DNA of 64,000 bases from Moellerella sp963519845 (GTDB lineage Bacteria > Pseudomonadota > Gammaproteobacteria > Enterobacterales > Enterobacteriaceae). The notes below the pieces were generated by a model. The model had not been told where the DNA came from, did not search any database, and saw only the letters and a list, made by a program, of their open reading frames with translations. Each line of letters starts with the position of its first letter. Positions within the stretch are counted from its first letter, which is position 1. The DNA lies in the NCBI GenBank assembly GCA_963519845.1, contig CAUQNX010000001.1:248001-312000 (forward strand), in the 5' to 3' direction. This document shows positions 34,273 through 43,905 of the stretch, one piece after another. The translations under genes and the position numbers were made by a program.

Positions 34273-35082
34273 GTGAACAGAAAGACACGCGCTCTTCTCC
34301 ATATTGTTTTACTTGCTCCTCTACTACTAATAGGTATGAATTCCCAAGTGATAGCGGCAGATAATCAAAATGCTGAAGCTAACCTGCTGACTCATTTGGC
34401 TAATATTTTGGTAGAAAAAAATATCTCACTACAAGAATTAGAAACTGCGGCTAACCATAATGATATTGATGCCCAAATCAAATTAGCAGATTACTACTAT
34501 GAACAGCAGGATTTTCATAATGCTAAAATATGGTATGAAAAAGCTGCGGCGCAACACAATAGCGAAGCACTACTTCAATTGGGTTTTATGTATGATGAAG
34601 GATTGGGCGTTGAGCAAGATTATGTTCAAGCCAGAAAATTCTATCAAGAATCCGCGCTTCTTGGTAACGCCAGCAGCCAATTCAATTTAGCCTATATGTA
34701 CGATGAGGGATTAGGTGTAGAGCGTGATTATGCGCTGGCAAAAACTTGGTATGAAAAGGCCGCTAGCCAACAACACCCGTACGCTGAAAATAATCTCGGC
34801 TATATGTATGAAAAGGGATTAGGCGTTAAACAGGATTATCAAAAAGCTAAACAGTGGTATAAAAAAGCGGCTTTACAAGGTGATGATCTTGCTCAGTTTC
34901 ATATTGCGACTCTGTATGAATATGGGCTGGGTATGAAGAAAAATCTAACGCAAGCTAAAATATGGTATATCAAATCAGCGGAGCAAGGGAATGAACAAGC
35001 GCAATGTAGCCTCTGCTCCCTTGATGAAGAGCGCTGTGAGGCTGAAGTTCGCTTATATTGCGAGCAGTTAAATGATGAATAG
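34273..35082 (+). CDS. Exported Sel1-repeat protein
   Basis: A 269-residue protein starting at GTG with AAAGGA upstream. The signal peptide is VNRKTRALLHIVLLAPLLLI up to about NSQVIAADN. Five Sel1-like repeats of about 36 residues follow (for example LGFMYDEGLGVEQDYVQARKF and LGYMYEKGLGVKQDYQKAKQ), from about residue 75 to 255. The last 30 residues carry four Cys (QCSLCSLDEERCEAEVRLYC), which could form disulfides in the periplasm. Sel1 solenoids mediate protein contacts; the partner is unknown. It lies 31 bases after the EamA gene and may be transcribed with it. Confidence 0.85.
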   Translation: MNRKTRALLHIVLLAPLLLIGMNSQVIAADNQNAEANLLTHLANILVEKNISLQELETAANHNDIDAQIKLADYYYEQQDFHNAKIWYEKAAAQHNSEALLQLGFMYDEGLGVEQDYVQARKFYQESALLGNASSQFNLAYMYDEGLGVERDYALAKTWYEKAASQQHPYAENNLGYMYEKGLGVKQDYQKAKQWYKKAALQGDDLAQFHIATLYEYGLGMKKNLTQAKIWYIKSAEQGNEQAQCSLCSLDEERCEAEVRLYCEQLNDE

Positions 35083-35098
35083 TGATAAAAAATAGAGA

Positions 35099-35131
35099 GG
35101 AGCGGCGTGAATTAATCGCTCACGCTGCTCC
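35099..35131. terminator. Hairpin between convergent Sel1 and ushA genes
   Basis: GGAGCGGCGTGA (35099-35110) pairs with TCACGCTGCTCC (35120-35131), one G-U pair, loop of nine bases. U tracts are weak on both sides. Confidence 0.65.
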
Positions 35132-35139
35132 AAGCCAGA

Positions 35140-36810
35140 TTATTTATTATTATAAATAATCTCACCTTTAGGTTGATAATCAGTCAGTTTTAATGGTGAA
35201 TGTGCTTCAATATAGCCTTTCAGCACTTCTGCATCTACAAAGCCGGTATTAACATAGTTTGGATGAGAATCGATTTTTGGATAACTATCGCCACCAATCG
35301 CATTAAAGTTCAGCGTAGCCATACGATACGTTTTATTAGCATCCAGCGGCTCGCCGCCAATTTTCACATCACTAATAGTACCGTCTTTATTCAGTGTTAA
35401 ACTAACATTATAGAACTGCCCATAAGCGCCAGAATCGGGTTTCATATTAGCGACTGCGGTCAAGTAAGGTAGAACCTCACTGCCTTTAAAGTCGATATAG
35501 ACCAACTCATTAGCGAAAGGCTGAACTTTAAGTACATCTTTATAAGTAATGTCACCCGCTTCAATAGAATCACGCACTCCACCACCACTCATAATGGCGA
35601 AATCTGCATTGGCGCGCTCTTTCTGTGCCGCAAGCAGTAAATGACCCATGCTGGTTTGTTCAAAACGGACTTTATTGCGATCGCCCATTAGTTTGCCGTC
35701 TACTGCGCCCACTTTAACACTCAGCTGTTGATTGCCTTTGTCTTGATAAGGGGTCAGTAACTTCATCATTTCAGGATTATGCGCAATTTCCTGTGTATAG
35801 AAGACGCGCTCAGAAGAGCCATCTTCTTTCGTCACTTTCTGTTTCAGATTAATTGGGATCAGCTGATAATGTTTCAGAGTAAACTTGCCGTTTTTAAATT
35901 CAAAATCAGCGCGCCCAACATATTTACCCCACTCATGCGCCTGAACGATCCAAGTACCATTTTGATAGTCTGGCACACAAGGTGTACCCGGCACATAGTC
36001 AGCGATCTTATCATTTTTATTTTCTGATGACATACAGACAGGATCTTGTGAGTGTCCTCCCACAATCATATCCAGATAACCCTCTGGTAGGCCGCGAGCC
36101 ATTTCAACATCACCCGGCGTGTTTGAGCCGTGATTACCATTGTTATAGTGACCCATATGGGTTGCGGCAATGATAATGTCAGGTTTTTCCGTCTCTCTTA
36201 GCTCTTCAACCACTTTTTTAGCTTCATCGACGGGAATACGGAATTCAACATCAGGGAAATTTGCTGGATTACCAATTTGTACTGTAGCTTCAGTCGTGAG
36301 GCCGAGAACCGCAATTTTTAGCCCTTGTTTATCAAACATTTCATAGGGTTTAAATAGGCGCTTGCCCGTACTGGTTTGATAGATATTTGCCGATAAGAAA
36401 GGGAAATTAGCCCATTTTTCTTGGGTACGCAGTACTTCAAGTGGATTATCAAATTCGTGATTACCCAGCGCCATGGCATCATAACCGACTAAATTCATAC
36501 CTTTAAAATCAGGTTCTGCATCTTGTAGATCTGATTCTGGAACACCGGTATTAATATCGCCGCCCGATAGCAACAGCATGCTGCCACCTTGTTTAGCGAC
36601 TTCATCACGGATCTCATCAACCACGGTTTTTTGCGCCGCTAGCCCATATTCACCATAGTTGTTATGCCAGAAATGACCATGATGATCATTAGTATGGAGG
36701 ATAGTAATATTATAGGTTTTATCTTTTTCCCAAGCGCTTGCCATTTTCGCTGGGATTAATGCTAAAGAGACAGTCAATGCACAAGCTGACGCTTTAAATG
36801 CGAAATTCAT
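35140..36810 (-). CDS. ushA: Periplasmic UDP-sugar hydrolase / 5'-nucleotidase
   Basis: A 556-residue periplasmic enzyme (E. coli 550). The start MNFAFKASACALT is preferred over a Met four codons upstream because GGAGA lies at the right distance from it. The signal peptide ends near KMASA. The metallophosphatase domain has ILHTNDHHGHFW, MLLLSGGDINTG, ALGNHEFDNPLEVL and GGHSQDP. The C-terminal substrate domain contains FAIMSGGGVRDSIEAGDITY and NFNAIGGDSYPKI. It hydrolyses UDP-glucose and 5'-nucleotides for salvage. Confidence 0.97.
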   Translation of the reverse strand: MNFAFKASACALTVSLALIPAKMASAWEKDKTYNITILHTNDHHGHFWHNNYGEYGLAAQKTVVDEIRDEVAKQGGSMLLLSGGDINTGVPESDLQDAEPDFKGMNLVGYDAMALGNHEFDNPLEVLRTQEKWANFPFLSANIYQTSTGKRLFKPYEMFDKQGLKIAVLGLTTEATVQIGNPANFPDVEFRIPVDEAKKVVEELRETEKPDIIIAATHMGHYNNGNHGSNTPGDVEMARGLPEGYLDMIVGGHSQDPVCMSSENKNDKIADYVPGTPCVPDYQNGTWIVQAHEWGKYVGRADFEFKNGKFTLKHYQLIPINLKQKVTKEDGSSERVFYTQEIAHNPEMMKLLTPYQDKGNQQLSVKVGAVDGKLMGDRNKVRFEQTSMGHLLLAAQKERANADFAIMSGGGVRDSIEAGDITYKDVLKVQPFANELVYIDFKGSEVLPYLTAVANMKPDSGAYGQFYNVSLTLNKDGTISDVKIGGEPLDANKTYRMATLNFNAIGGDSYPKIDSHPNYVNTGFVDAEVLKGYIEAHSPLKLTDYQPKGEIIYNNK

Positions 36811-37082
36811 GGTTTTCTCCATGGTTTATTTATTTAATGAATAAAGAGTAATGCTCCATAAAAGAGCAGCTAGAAAAACGCCATATCAAGAATGTATTAA
36901 AATATTACAAGGTATCTAACTTTTTTGTGTATCTAATTATCTAGAGTTTCATTATTTTTAGATCCGCGTCTCACTATTTACTCTATTAATAATTAATTGA
37001 TTAAAAAATTAGCCATTTAAATAAAATTTAGATGCTATATATTGGATTACATATTAATAACATTTTTAAATAGTAGATTATT

Positions 37083-38309
37083 ATGAGTGAGCAAACGACG
37101 CCAGTTAGCAATTCTAGCCCATCAAATCCGCCAAGAAAAATAGGTAAGCCCGTTTTTAGTATACTGACGGCAATCAGTTTTTCTCATTTGCTCAATGATA
37201 TGATCCAATCATTGATATTAGCCATTTATCCACTACTACAATCCGAGTTCTCGCTCAGTTTCGTTCAAATTGGAATGATAACTCTAACGTATCAAATTGC
37301 GGCATCATTGCTACAGCCTATTATTGGTTACTATACCGATAAATATCCGCAACCTTACTCTCTGCCTATAGGTATGACCTTCACGCTCTCTGGCTTGATA
37401 CTACTGGCGATGGCCGATAGTTTCCCAATGATTTTACTGGCAGCCGCCTTAGTGGGCACAGGATCATCAGTATTCCACCCTGAATCATCCCGTGTAGCTC
37501 GAATGGCTTCAGGCGGTCGTCATGGATTGGCACAATCCTTCTTTCAGGTTGGCGGTAACCTAGGCGCATCATTAGGACCTTTACTCGCAGCGCTGATTAT
37601 CGAACCCTATGGTAAAGGCAATATTGGCTGGTTCTCACTTGCCGCCCTGCTGGCCATTGTTATTTTGCTACAAGTCAGCAGTTGGTATAAGCAGCAAAAT
37701 GTGATCCGTAAGAAAACCGCCCATACCGACACTGTAATTAAGATGTTGCCACGTAAAACCGTTATTGGCTCATTATCAATTCTGCTGGTCCTTATTTTCT
37801 CTAAATATTTTTATCTGACCAGCATCAGTAGCTATTATACCTTTTATTTAATCGACAAATTTGGTGTCTCAGTACAAAACGCGCAAATTCATCTTTTTGT
37901 CTTTTTATTTGCAGTCGCTGCTGGAACTATGATTGGTGGCCCTGTGGGCGATAAAATTGGCCGTAAATATGTGATTTGGTTTTCTATTCTCGGCGTTGCT
38001 CCTTTCACTATGCTACTTCCCTACGCTTCTTTATATTGGACCGGGGTTCTCACGGTCATTATTGGCCTGATCCTCGCCTCGGCGTTTTCAGCAATCTTAG
38101 TTTATGCGCAAGATCTTATTCCCGGTAAAACAGGCATGGTATCGGGTCTCTTTTTTGGGTTAGCCTTTGGTATGGGCGGTGTGGGTGCAGCTGTATTGGG
38201 TTACCTTGCTGATCAGACCAGTATTGAGCTGGTTTATCAGATTTGTGCGTTTTTACCTTTACTTGGCATTATTACCATATTTCTGCCAAATATTAGCAGT
38301 AAAGAGTAA
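37083..38309 (+). CDS. fsr: Fsr, MFS fosmidomycin efflux protein
   Basis: A 408-residue MFS exporter with twelve TM helices after a Ser/Pro-rich N-terminal tail of about 25 residues. Diagnostic segments are AISFSHLLNDMIQSLILAIYP, LVGTGSSVFHPESSRVARMASGGRHGLAQS (the MFS motif region peculiar to Fsr) and IGGPVGDKIGRKYVIWFS (motif A of the second half). E. coli Fsr exports fosmidomycin. It lies between ushA and ybaL as in E. coli. Confidence 0.94.
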   Translation: MSEQTTPVSNSSPSNPPRKIGKPVFSILTAISFSHLLNDMIQSLILAIYPLLQSEFSLSFVQIGMITLTYQIAASLLQPIIGYYTDKYPQPYSLPIGMTFTLSGLILLAMADSFPMILLAAALVGTGSSVFHPESSRVARMASGGRHGLAQSFFQVGGNLGASLGPLLAALIIEPYGKGNIGWFSLAALLAIVILLQVSSWYKQQNVIRKKTAHTDTVIKMLPRKTVIGSLSILLVLIFSKYFYLTSISSYYTFYLIDKFGVSVQNAQIHLFVFLFAVAAGTMIGGPVGDKIGRKYVIWFSILGVAPFTMLLPYASLYWTGVLTVIIGLILASAFSAILVYAQDLIPGKTGMVSGLFFGLAFGMGGVGAAVLGYLADQTSIELVYQICAFLPLLGIITIFLPNISSKE

Positions 38310-38545
38310 ATATCCTTTATTTTACTCATACTTAGCAATGTACTAAGTGTGAGTCTTCTAGGTTTTTTAATGGCAATACAACCCATTAGAACAGCACAAA
38401 CTCCGCTAAATAACCGTTAACTAGTCTTAAATTCACTTTTTTTTGATATTTGTTCAATTTTCTAGCGCAATTTTTATATAAAAAAGCTAAAATAGTCTCA
38501 TATTCCCATTCAAATATTCATTGTCCCATTACTAGAGGAGATTAA

Positions 38546-40306
38546 ATGGAGCATTCGACACCCCTAATTACGACCATTGTTGGTGGCTTGGTTCTTGCGT
38601 ATATATTCGGCATGATCGCTCAACGATTAAAAATCTCACCACTCGTGGGCTATCTGGCTGCGGGCGTACTCGCTGGCCCATTCACTCCTGGTTTTGTGGC
38701 AGATAGTGGACTGGCATCTCAATTAGCCGAAATCGGCGTTATTCTCTTAATGTTCGGGGTTGGTCTCCATTTTTCGCTCAAAGATCTACTTGCGGTAAAA
38801 TCAATTGCTATACCCGGTGCAATTGTACAGATTTCAGTGGCCACCTTTTTAGGTTTAGGGCTCTCGCTACTTTTTGGTTGGGATATATTTTCAGGTATTG
38901 TGTTTGGCCTGTGTTTATCAACCGCCAGTACCGTTGTGCTACTCAGAGCACTTGAAGAGCGGCAACTTATTGACAGTCAAAGAGGCCAGATCGCCATTGG
39001 CTGGTTGATTGTCGAAGATTTGGCCATGGTACTTGCCCTTGTGTTACTCCCTGCGGCTGCTGATATAATGGGCACCAATGACACCAGCATCAAGCAACTA
39101 CTAATTGAATTAGCATTGACTATCGGTAAAGTTATTGCATTTATATTGCTAATGATTGTTGTTGGCCGCCGTGTTATTCCGTGGATTCTCTCTCGTACCG
39201 CTTCTACCGGGTCCCGTGAGCTATTTACGCTCTGTGTTTTGGTGTTAGCACTCGGTATCGCTTATGTTGCAGTAGCCCTATTTGATGCATCCTTTGCATT
39301 AGGTGCCTTCTTTGCTGGTATGGTGCTGAATGAGTCAGAGCTGAGCCATCGTGCAGCCCAAGATACCTTACCTCTGCGTGATGCTTTTGCCGTTCTGTTC
39401 TTTGTTTCGGTGGGCATGTTATTTGATCCTATCATTTTGATCCAACAACCCTTCGCCGTTCTCTCGGTATTAGCCATTATTATTGTGGGTAAATCCCTGG
39501 CTGCATTAGCGATTGTTAGGCTGTTTGGTCACTCTCGTCGTACTGCGTTAACCATTTCGGTCAGTTTAGCCCAAATTGGTGAATTCGCCTTTATTTTGGC
39601 GGGTATGGGAATGACCTTAAATGTACTGAATATCGAAGCACAAAACTTAGTTCTGGCGGGTGCTATTATTTCGATTATGCTCAATCCGATTTTATTCAGC
39701 CTATTGGATAAATATTTGGAGAAAACTGAAACTATCGAAGAGCAATTACTTGAAGAAACTCTTGAAGAAGAGACTCAAATCCCAGTCGATATCTGTGGCC
39801 ATGCTGTCATTATTGGTTATGGGCGTGTCGGTGGCTTATTAGCGGATAAATTACGCCGTCGGAAAGTGCCTTTGGTGATAATTGAAGATACGCGAGCCCG
39901 ATTTGAAGAGTTGGCTGAACGTGGCTTTAGCGCCATTTTAGGTAATGGTGCCAATAAAGACATTATGAGCTTAGCCCGTGTTGAATGTGCTAAAACCCTG
40001 CTACTGACCATACCTAATGGCTATGAAGCGGGTGAAATTGTCGCTATTGCCAAAGAGATCAACCCTAATCTTAGTGTGATCGTCCGTGCTCATTATGATG
40101 ATGAAGTCAGCTTTATCAAAGAGCGTGGTGCTGATCATATTATTATTGGTGAACATGAAATTGCCAAAGCAATGGCTATTTTTATGTGTAATGAAGTTGA
40201 TGAGGCAGGCTGTCCAATTGACTCTGATAATAATGATATTTTTCCAGATCCGACAAATAACGACGGTAGTAAAAATTTAGATCACTTACTAAAACCATCG
40301 AGCTAG
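38546..40306 (+). CDS. ybaL: YbaL, CPA2-family cation/proton antiporter with RCK domain
   Basis: A 586-residue inner-membrane protein. The Na+/H+ exchanger domain covers about 1-390 with a dozen TM helices (LVGYLAAGVLAGPFTPG, STASTVVLLRALEERQL, ASFALGAFFAGMVLNESELS). A TrkA-N/RCK nucleotide-binding domain follows at about 412-530 (AVIIGYGRVGGLLADKLRRR), with an acidic linker before it (EEQLLEETLEEETQ). This is the KefB/KefC-like layout. Ion and ligand are not established. It is slightly longer than E. coli YbaL (558) through its acidic C-terminal tail. Confidence 0.94.
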   Translation: MEHSTPLITTIVGGLVLAYIFGMIAQRLKISPLVGYLAAGVLAGPFTPGFVADSGLASQLAEIGVILLMFGVGLHFSLKDLLAVKSIAIPGAIVQISVATFLGLGLSLLFGWDIFSGIVFGLCLSTASTVVLLRALEERQLIDSQRGQIAIGWLIVEDLAMVLALVLLPAAADIMGTNDTSIKQLLIELALTIGKVIAFILLMIVVGRRVIPWILSRTASTGSRELFTLCVLVLALGIAYVAVALFDASFALGAFFAGMVLNESELSHRAAQDTLPLRDAFAVLFFVSVGMLFDPIILIQQPFAVLSVLAIIIVGKSLAALAIVRLFGHSRRTALTISVSLAQIGEFAFILAGMGMTLNVLNIEAQNLVLAGAIISIMLNPILFSLLDKYLEKTETIEEQLLEETLEEETQIPVDICGHAVIIGYGRVGGLLADKLRRRKVPLVIIEDTRARFEELAERGFSAILGNGANKDIMSLARVECAKTLLLTIPNGYEAGEIVAIAKEINPNLSVIVRAHYDDEVSFIKERGADHIIIGEHEIAKAMAIFMCNEVDEAGCPIDSDNNDIFPDPTNNDGSKNLDHLLKPSS

Positions 40307-40326
40307 ATTAGATTTTAGCATTAATT

Positions 40327-40354
40327 AAGGGGACACTATTTGTCCCCTTTTTTT
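40327..40354 (+). terminator. Rho-independent terminator after ybaL
   Basis: GGGGACA (40329-40335) and TGTCCCC (40341-40347) around CTATT, followed by seven T. The A-rich left flank gives partial function for the convergent gsk. Confidence 0.9.
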
Positions 40355-40371
40355 ATTTATTGGTTATTAAC

Positions 40372-41682
40372 TTATCTTTCCCAATAAGACTCTTCTAAAC
40401 TATCTTCTTTTTCAGGCAATCCACGGGTTAAACGTGGTGAATGCTGACTTAATACCTGATAACTCACTCTATTGGCATATTTACACACTTGCGCTAAAGA
40501 GGAGTAAGAGAGATACGAGTAGTTGTGCTTGCTCGAGTTAGGCACATTCATACGATGATAACTATTTGCGGTAATATCATGCAGTAATGCAGATAAAGCA
40601 CCATCGCCCGCACCATTGGTATTCATGATCTTCTCAGGCCCGCCCATATAAGGGGCAATATGAGAAAAGATACGGAAAGGCGTATTACAATCCTTTTTGC
40701 GCATGGCGCGGCTAAATTCATACAGATTAAACTCAGCAATCGCCCCCGGCAGCAGAGGATGTTGTGTTTTACGTTTAACCTCTTCTTCCGTATAGCTGGC
40801 CATATAAAGACCCGCAGGACCCGCAGTACATAATACCAGATCGACCCAGTCTAAAGCCATATCAGCAGCAAGCAAGGGATCACTAAAGCCTGTTAATTCA
40901 AATGCCTCATCCTCATTCATCGCCACCACCGAGATGTACTCAGATAAGAAATCACGCCAAAATTGCGGATCTTGCTCAATCACATATTTAGTGCCCAAAG
41001 TTAACACTACAGGGACATTATGTTTTTTCGCATATTGGATCGCTTGCATAGTGGCCTCAGGCATAGGCTCACCGGGCTTACAGCGCACCAAGTAGGCAGT
41101 GAGTACCAATGCAGCAGATTCGGCAATGATCGCCTCAGGAATGCTCTCCGGCCGTAATTTATTCATGTGGCCAGGGCTGATAGCAAAGGTGCGTTCACCA
41201 TTTTCCGTGATCAGCGTAAAACAACGCCCAATAGGTCCATCTACGCCCTGCAAATAGTTAAGATCTACCCGGCTTGATGTATGGCAGAGATAACGATAGG
41301 CATAGCTACCGATCGGAATATTGTTACACATGGTCCCTAATAACACAGAGCGATCATCAGCAAGCACCGAGTAATTATGCAGGGTGTTTCCAATAGTTCC
41401 TCCTGCAAATTCGTGGCTGATCAGCTCCTTATCCATTAACTCTTGGTAGAGAGCTTCAGCAACCTCATCCTCAATCACTAAGGAGTGGCCTTTACTTAGG
41501 CGATAACGCTCAATAAATTCATCATCAACTTTCGCTTCGATATCCACCAATGTTTGATCAATACCAACAATGTAGGCTTTGTTATTATCCGCATCCATTG
41601 CGTCGTTGACCGGCTGTAACAGAGGATCTCTGACGTTAACCGGGAAATAGTGTTTTGATTTTCGTTGACCGGGGAATTTCAT
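40372..41682 (-). CDS. gsk: Inosine-guanosine kinase
   Basis: A PfkB-family nucleoside kinase of 436 residues (E. coli 434) that makes GMP and IMP from guanosine and inosine with ATP. It begins MKFPGQRKSKHYFPVNVRDP, the typical Gsk N-terminus. The substrate region is EFAGGTIGNTLHNYSVLAD, and the PfkB signature with catalytic Asp is NTNGAGDGALSALLHD. It stands alone, convergent with ybaL. Confidence 0.96.
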   Translation of the reverse strand: MKFPGQRKSKHYFPVNVRDPLLQPVNDAMDADNNKAYIVGIDQTLVDIEAKVDDEFIERYRLSKGHSLVIEDEVAEALYQELMDKELISHEFAGGTIGNTLHNYSVLADDRSVLLGTMCNNIPIGSYAYRYLCHTSSRVDLNYLQGVDGPIGRCFTLITENGERTFAISPGHMNKLRPESIPEAIIAESAALVLTAYLVRCKPGEPMPEATMQAIQYAKKHNVPVVLTLGTKYVIEQDPQFWRDFLSEYISVVAMNEDEAFELTGFSDPLLAADMALDWVDLVLCTAGPAGLYMASYTEEEVKRKTQHPLLPGAIAEFNLYEFSRAMRKKDCNTPFRIFSHIAPYMGGPEKIMNTNGAGDGALSALLHDITANSYHRMNVPNSSKHNYSYLSYSSLAQVCKYANRVSYQVLSQHSPRLTRGLPEKEDSLEESYWER

Positions 41683-41858
41683 AATTAATTGGCTGGTTTT
41701 TTATCAGAAAAAATCGTTTTGCCATGTTACAGCAAAAACGATCGTTAATCGCTATTGAGAAAGAGGTAATTGCCATTAATTAAAATCGGAATCATCTGTT
41801 TATGAGTAAAATCGAGTTATTGAGGAGTTTAAATAGTGTATGGCGGGAGTGAATAAAT

Positions 41859-41889
41859 AAAAATTTCCCCCTAAGAGCGGGGGAAATTA
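41859..41889 (-). terminator. Terminator of hemH
   Basis: AATTTCCCCC (41862-41871) pairs perfectly with GGGGGAAATT (41879-41888) with a 7-base loop. Leftward transcription then meets a TTTTTATTTATT tract. Confidence 0.9.
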
Positions 41890-41890
41890 A

Positions 41891-42859
41891 TTAATCAGTG
41901 ATAAATTGAGTGACTAACTCTTTAAATAACTTAATGCTGTCATCACTATCATTCAAGGCCGGAATATAATGATAGGTCTCGCCACCATTATCTAAGAAAA
42001 AGCCTTTATTTTGCTCGCTAACTTCTTCTAAGGTCTCTAAACAGTCGGCAGAAAAACCTGGACAGACCACTTGGATATGTTTAATGCCTTGAGAAGGTAA
42101 CTTCTCGATAGTTTTATCGGTATAAGGCATTAACCAAGGCTCACGGCCAAAGCGTGATTGATAGGTCATCAGCACTTTTTCAGCGGGATAATTTAGCGCC
42201 GCTTTCAGCAATCGAGTTGTCTCTTCACACTCTTGAGGGTAAATATCCCCCGTATCAGCATAACGCTGCGGAATACCATGAAAAGAGAGAATAAGTCGAT
42301 CAGGTTCGCCGTGAGTAGCAAAGCTGGCTTCAATGGAGTTTACCAGCCCTTGAATATAATCAGGATGACCAGTGTAACTACGAATAAAATTGACGCTAGG
42401 AATGGTGCGATAGGCAGAAAAAGCGCGATTTAGCCCATCATATACAGCGGCAGTCGTAGTACAGGAATATTGAGGATAAAGAGGTAACACAATAAAATCC
42501 GTCACCTGTTGCCCAATTAAGCTATTAACCGCGCTTTTTAACGAAGGAGTGCCATATGTCATACCCAGCTCAACAGGGTAGTCAGGCAGCGCTGCGGCTA
42601 ATTTCTCTTTTTGTCTTAGGCTGTAAACCAACAGAGGAGAGCCCCCTTCCATCCAAACGGATTGATACAGTTTGGCGACTTTTGGTGATCTAAATGGCAG
42701 TATTACACCGTTTAAAATGGGTTTCCAAATAAAGGGAGATAGATCAATAACACGCGGATCACTTAAAAATTCAGCAAGATAGCGTTTCACTGCTTGGGAT
42801 GTTGGGGCATCAGGTGTGCCTAGATTGACCAACAAAATACCGTATTTCTTAACCGACAT
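41891..42859 (-). CDS. hemH: Ferrochelatase
   Basis: A 322-residue enzyme that inserts Fe(II) into protoporphyrin IX, the last step of haem synthesis, at the inner membrane surface. The start MSVKKYGILLVNLGTPDAP has GAGGAG upstream; an in-frame Met 14 codons earlier precedes that RBS. The metal-binding His is in LILSFHGIPQRYADTGD, with the conserved TYQSRFGREPWLMPYTD and the acidic FSADCLETLEEV. It lies between gsk and adk as in E. coli. Confidence 0.96.
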   Translation of the reverse strand: MSVKKYGILLVNLGTPDAPTSQAVKRYLAEFLSDPRVIDLSPFIWKPILNGVILPFRSPKVAKLYQSVWMEGGSPLLVYSLRQKEKLAAALPDYPVELGMTYGTPSLKSAVNSLIGQQVTDFIVLPLYPQYSCTTTAAVYDGLNRAFSAYRTIPSVNFIRSYTGHPDYIQGLVNSIEASFATHGEPDRLILSFHGIPQRYADTGDIYPQECEETTRLLKAALNYPAEKVLMTYQSRFGREPWLMPYTDKTIEKLPSQGIKHIQVVCPGFSADCLETLEEVSEQNKGFFLDNGGETYHYIPALNDSDDSIKLFKELVTQFITD

Positions 42860-42987
42860 TGCCAACTGCTCCTCATTGCTAATTATTAGCAACTTTAGCA
42901 TATATCCTTGTTAGTTTTTATCTTTCAGTGTTAAAAAATAATAAGCGGCTATTTATATTTGATTAACATTACGCGTTTTTATATCAT

Positions 42988-43026
42988 AAAAAAATCCGTA
43001 ATTGATAAATCAGATTACGGATTTTC
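42988..43026 (-). terminator. Terminator of adk
   Basis: AAAATCCGTAA (42991-43001) and TTACGGATTTT (43015-43025) form an 11-bp stem; the A run on the left gives a long U tract for leftward transcription. Confidence 0.88.
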
Positions 43027-43068
43027 ATACACAATCAGCTTATTCAGTCGTTAACTGAACAAAATGAG

Positions 43069-43713
43069 TTAACCGAGTATTTTAGCCAGTTCAGCGCTTA
43101 CTTCTGACACTTTACGTGTGCCATTCAGTTTAAAATACTTAGTATTACCTGCATCGGCTTCTTTTTGATAATAAGCCACTAAAGGTGCAGTCAGATCATG
43201 ATATTCGACTAAACGCTTGCGCACAGTCTCTTCCTGATCGTCTTTACGGATTGTCAGCTCTTCGCCTGTTACATCATCTTTATTTTCAATTTTTGGTGGA
43301 TTGAAATTAACATGATAAACACGGCCTGAAGGAGCATGCACACGGCGACCCACAATACGGTCAACAATGATCTCATCCGGTACATCAAATTCAAGTACAT
43401 AGTCCACTGTAATCTGTGCATCTTTCATTGCATCAGCTTGAGGAATTGTACGAGGGAACCCATCCAACAAGAATCCGTTGCGGCAGTCATCTTGTTTGAT
43501 ACGCTCTTTAACCAGCGCGATAACTAGCTCATCAGTCACTAGTTTTCCGTTATCCATCAACTCTTTTGCTTGCAGACCTAATTCAGAACCTGCTTTAACT
43601 GCTGCACGCAGCATGTCACCTGTTGAAATCTGAGGTATCCCAAATTTCTCCATGATAAACTGAGCTTGAGTGCCCTTACCAGCGCCCGGAGCGCCCAGCA
43701 GAATGATACGCAT
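43069..43713 (-). CDS. adk: Adenylate kinase
   Basis: A 214-residue long-form adenylate kinase, the same length as in E. coli, interconverting ATP + AMP and 2 ADP. The P-loop is GAPGAGKGTQ, the AMP-site segment ISTGDMLRAAV, GFPRTIPQADAM, and the LID domain GRRVHAPSGRVYHVNFNPPK. The LID has no zinc-binding Cys quartet, as in other gram-negative enzymes. It follows htpG. Confidence 0.98.
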   Translation of the reverse strand: MRIILLGAPGAGKGTQAQFIMEKFGIPQISTGDMLRAAVKAGSELGLQAKELMDNGKLVTDELVIALVKERIKQDDCRNGFLLDGFPRTIPQADAMKDAQITVDYVLEFDVPDEIIVDRIVGRRVHAPSGRVYHVNFNPPKIENKDDVTGEELTIRKDDQEETVRKRLVEYHDLTAPLVAYYQKEADAGNTKYFKLNGTRKVSEVSAELAKILG

Positions 43714-43837
43714 TGCGTAAACCCCTTGCTATTTAGTTTTTATATTTAGAAAAGAAAACGACATACCTTACCACTATGGCAGCGCATTACTCAAGAAGAC
43801 ACGTAAACGTTTTCGCATTTATCTTTTTTCGTAAAAG

Positions 43838-43878
43838 AAAAAAACCACGCTTTCAAATCAATAAAAAGCATGGTTTTT
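43838..43878 (-). terminator. Terminator of htpG
   Basis: AAAACCACGCTTT pairs with AAAGCATGGTTTT (one mismatch) around a short loop, with a U tract for leftward transcription. Confidence 0.8.
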
Positions 43879-43905
43879 GTTCAATAACGAAAATTCACCA
43901 GTTAA

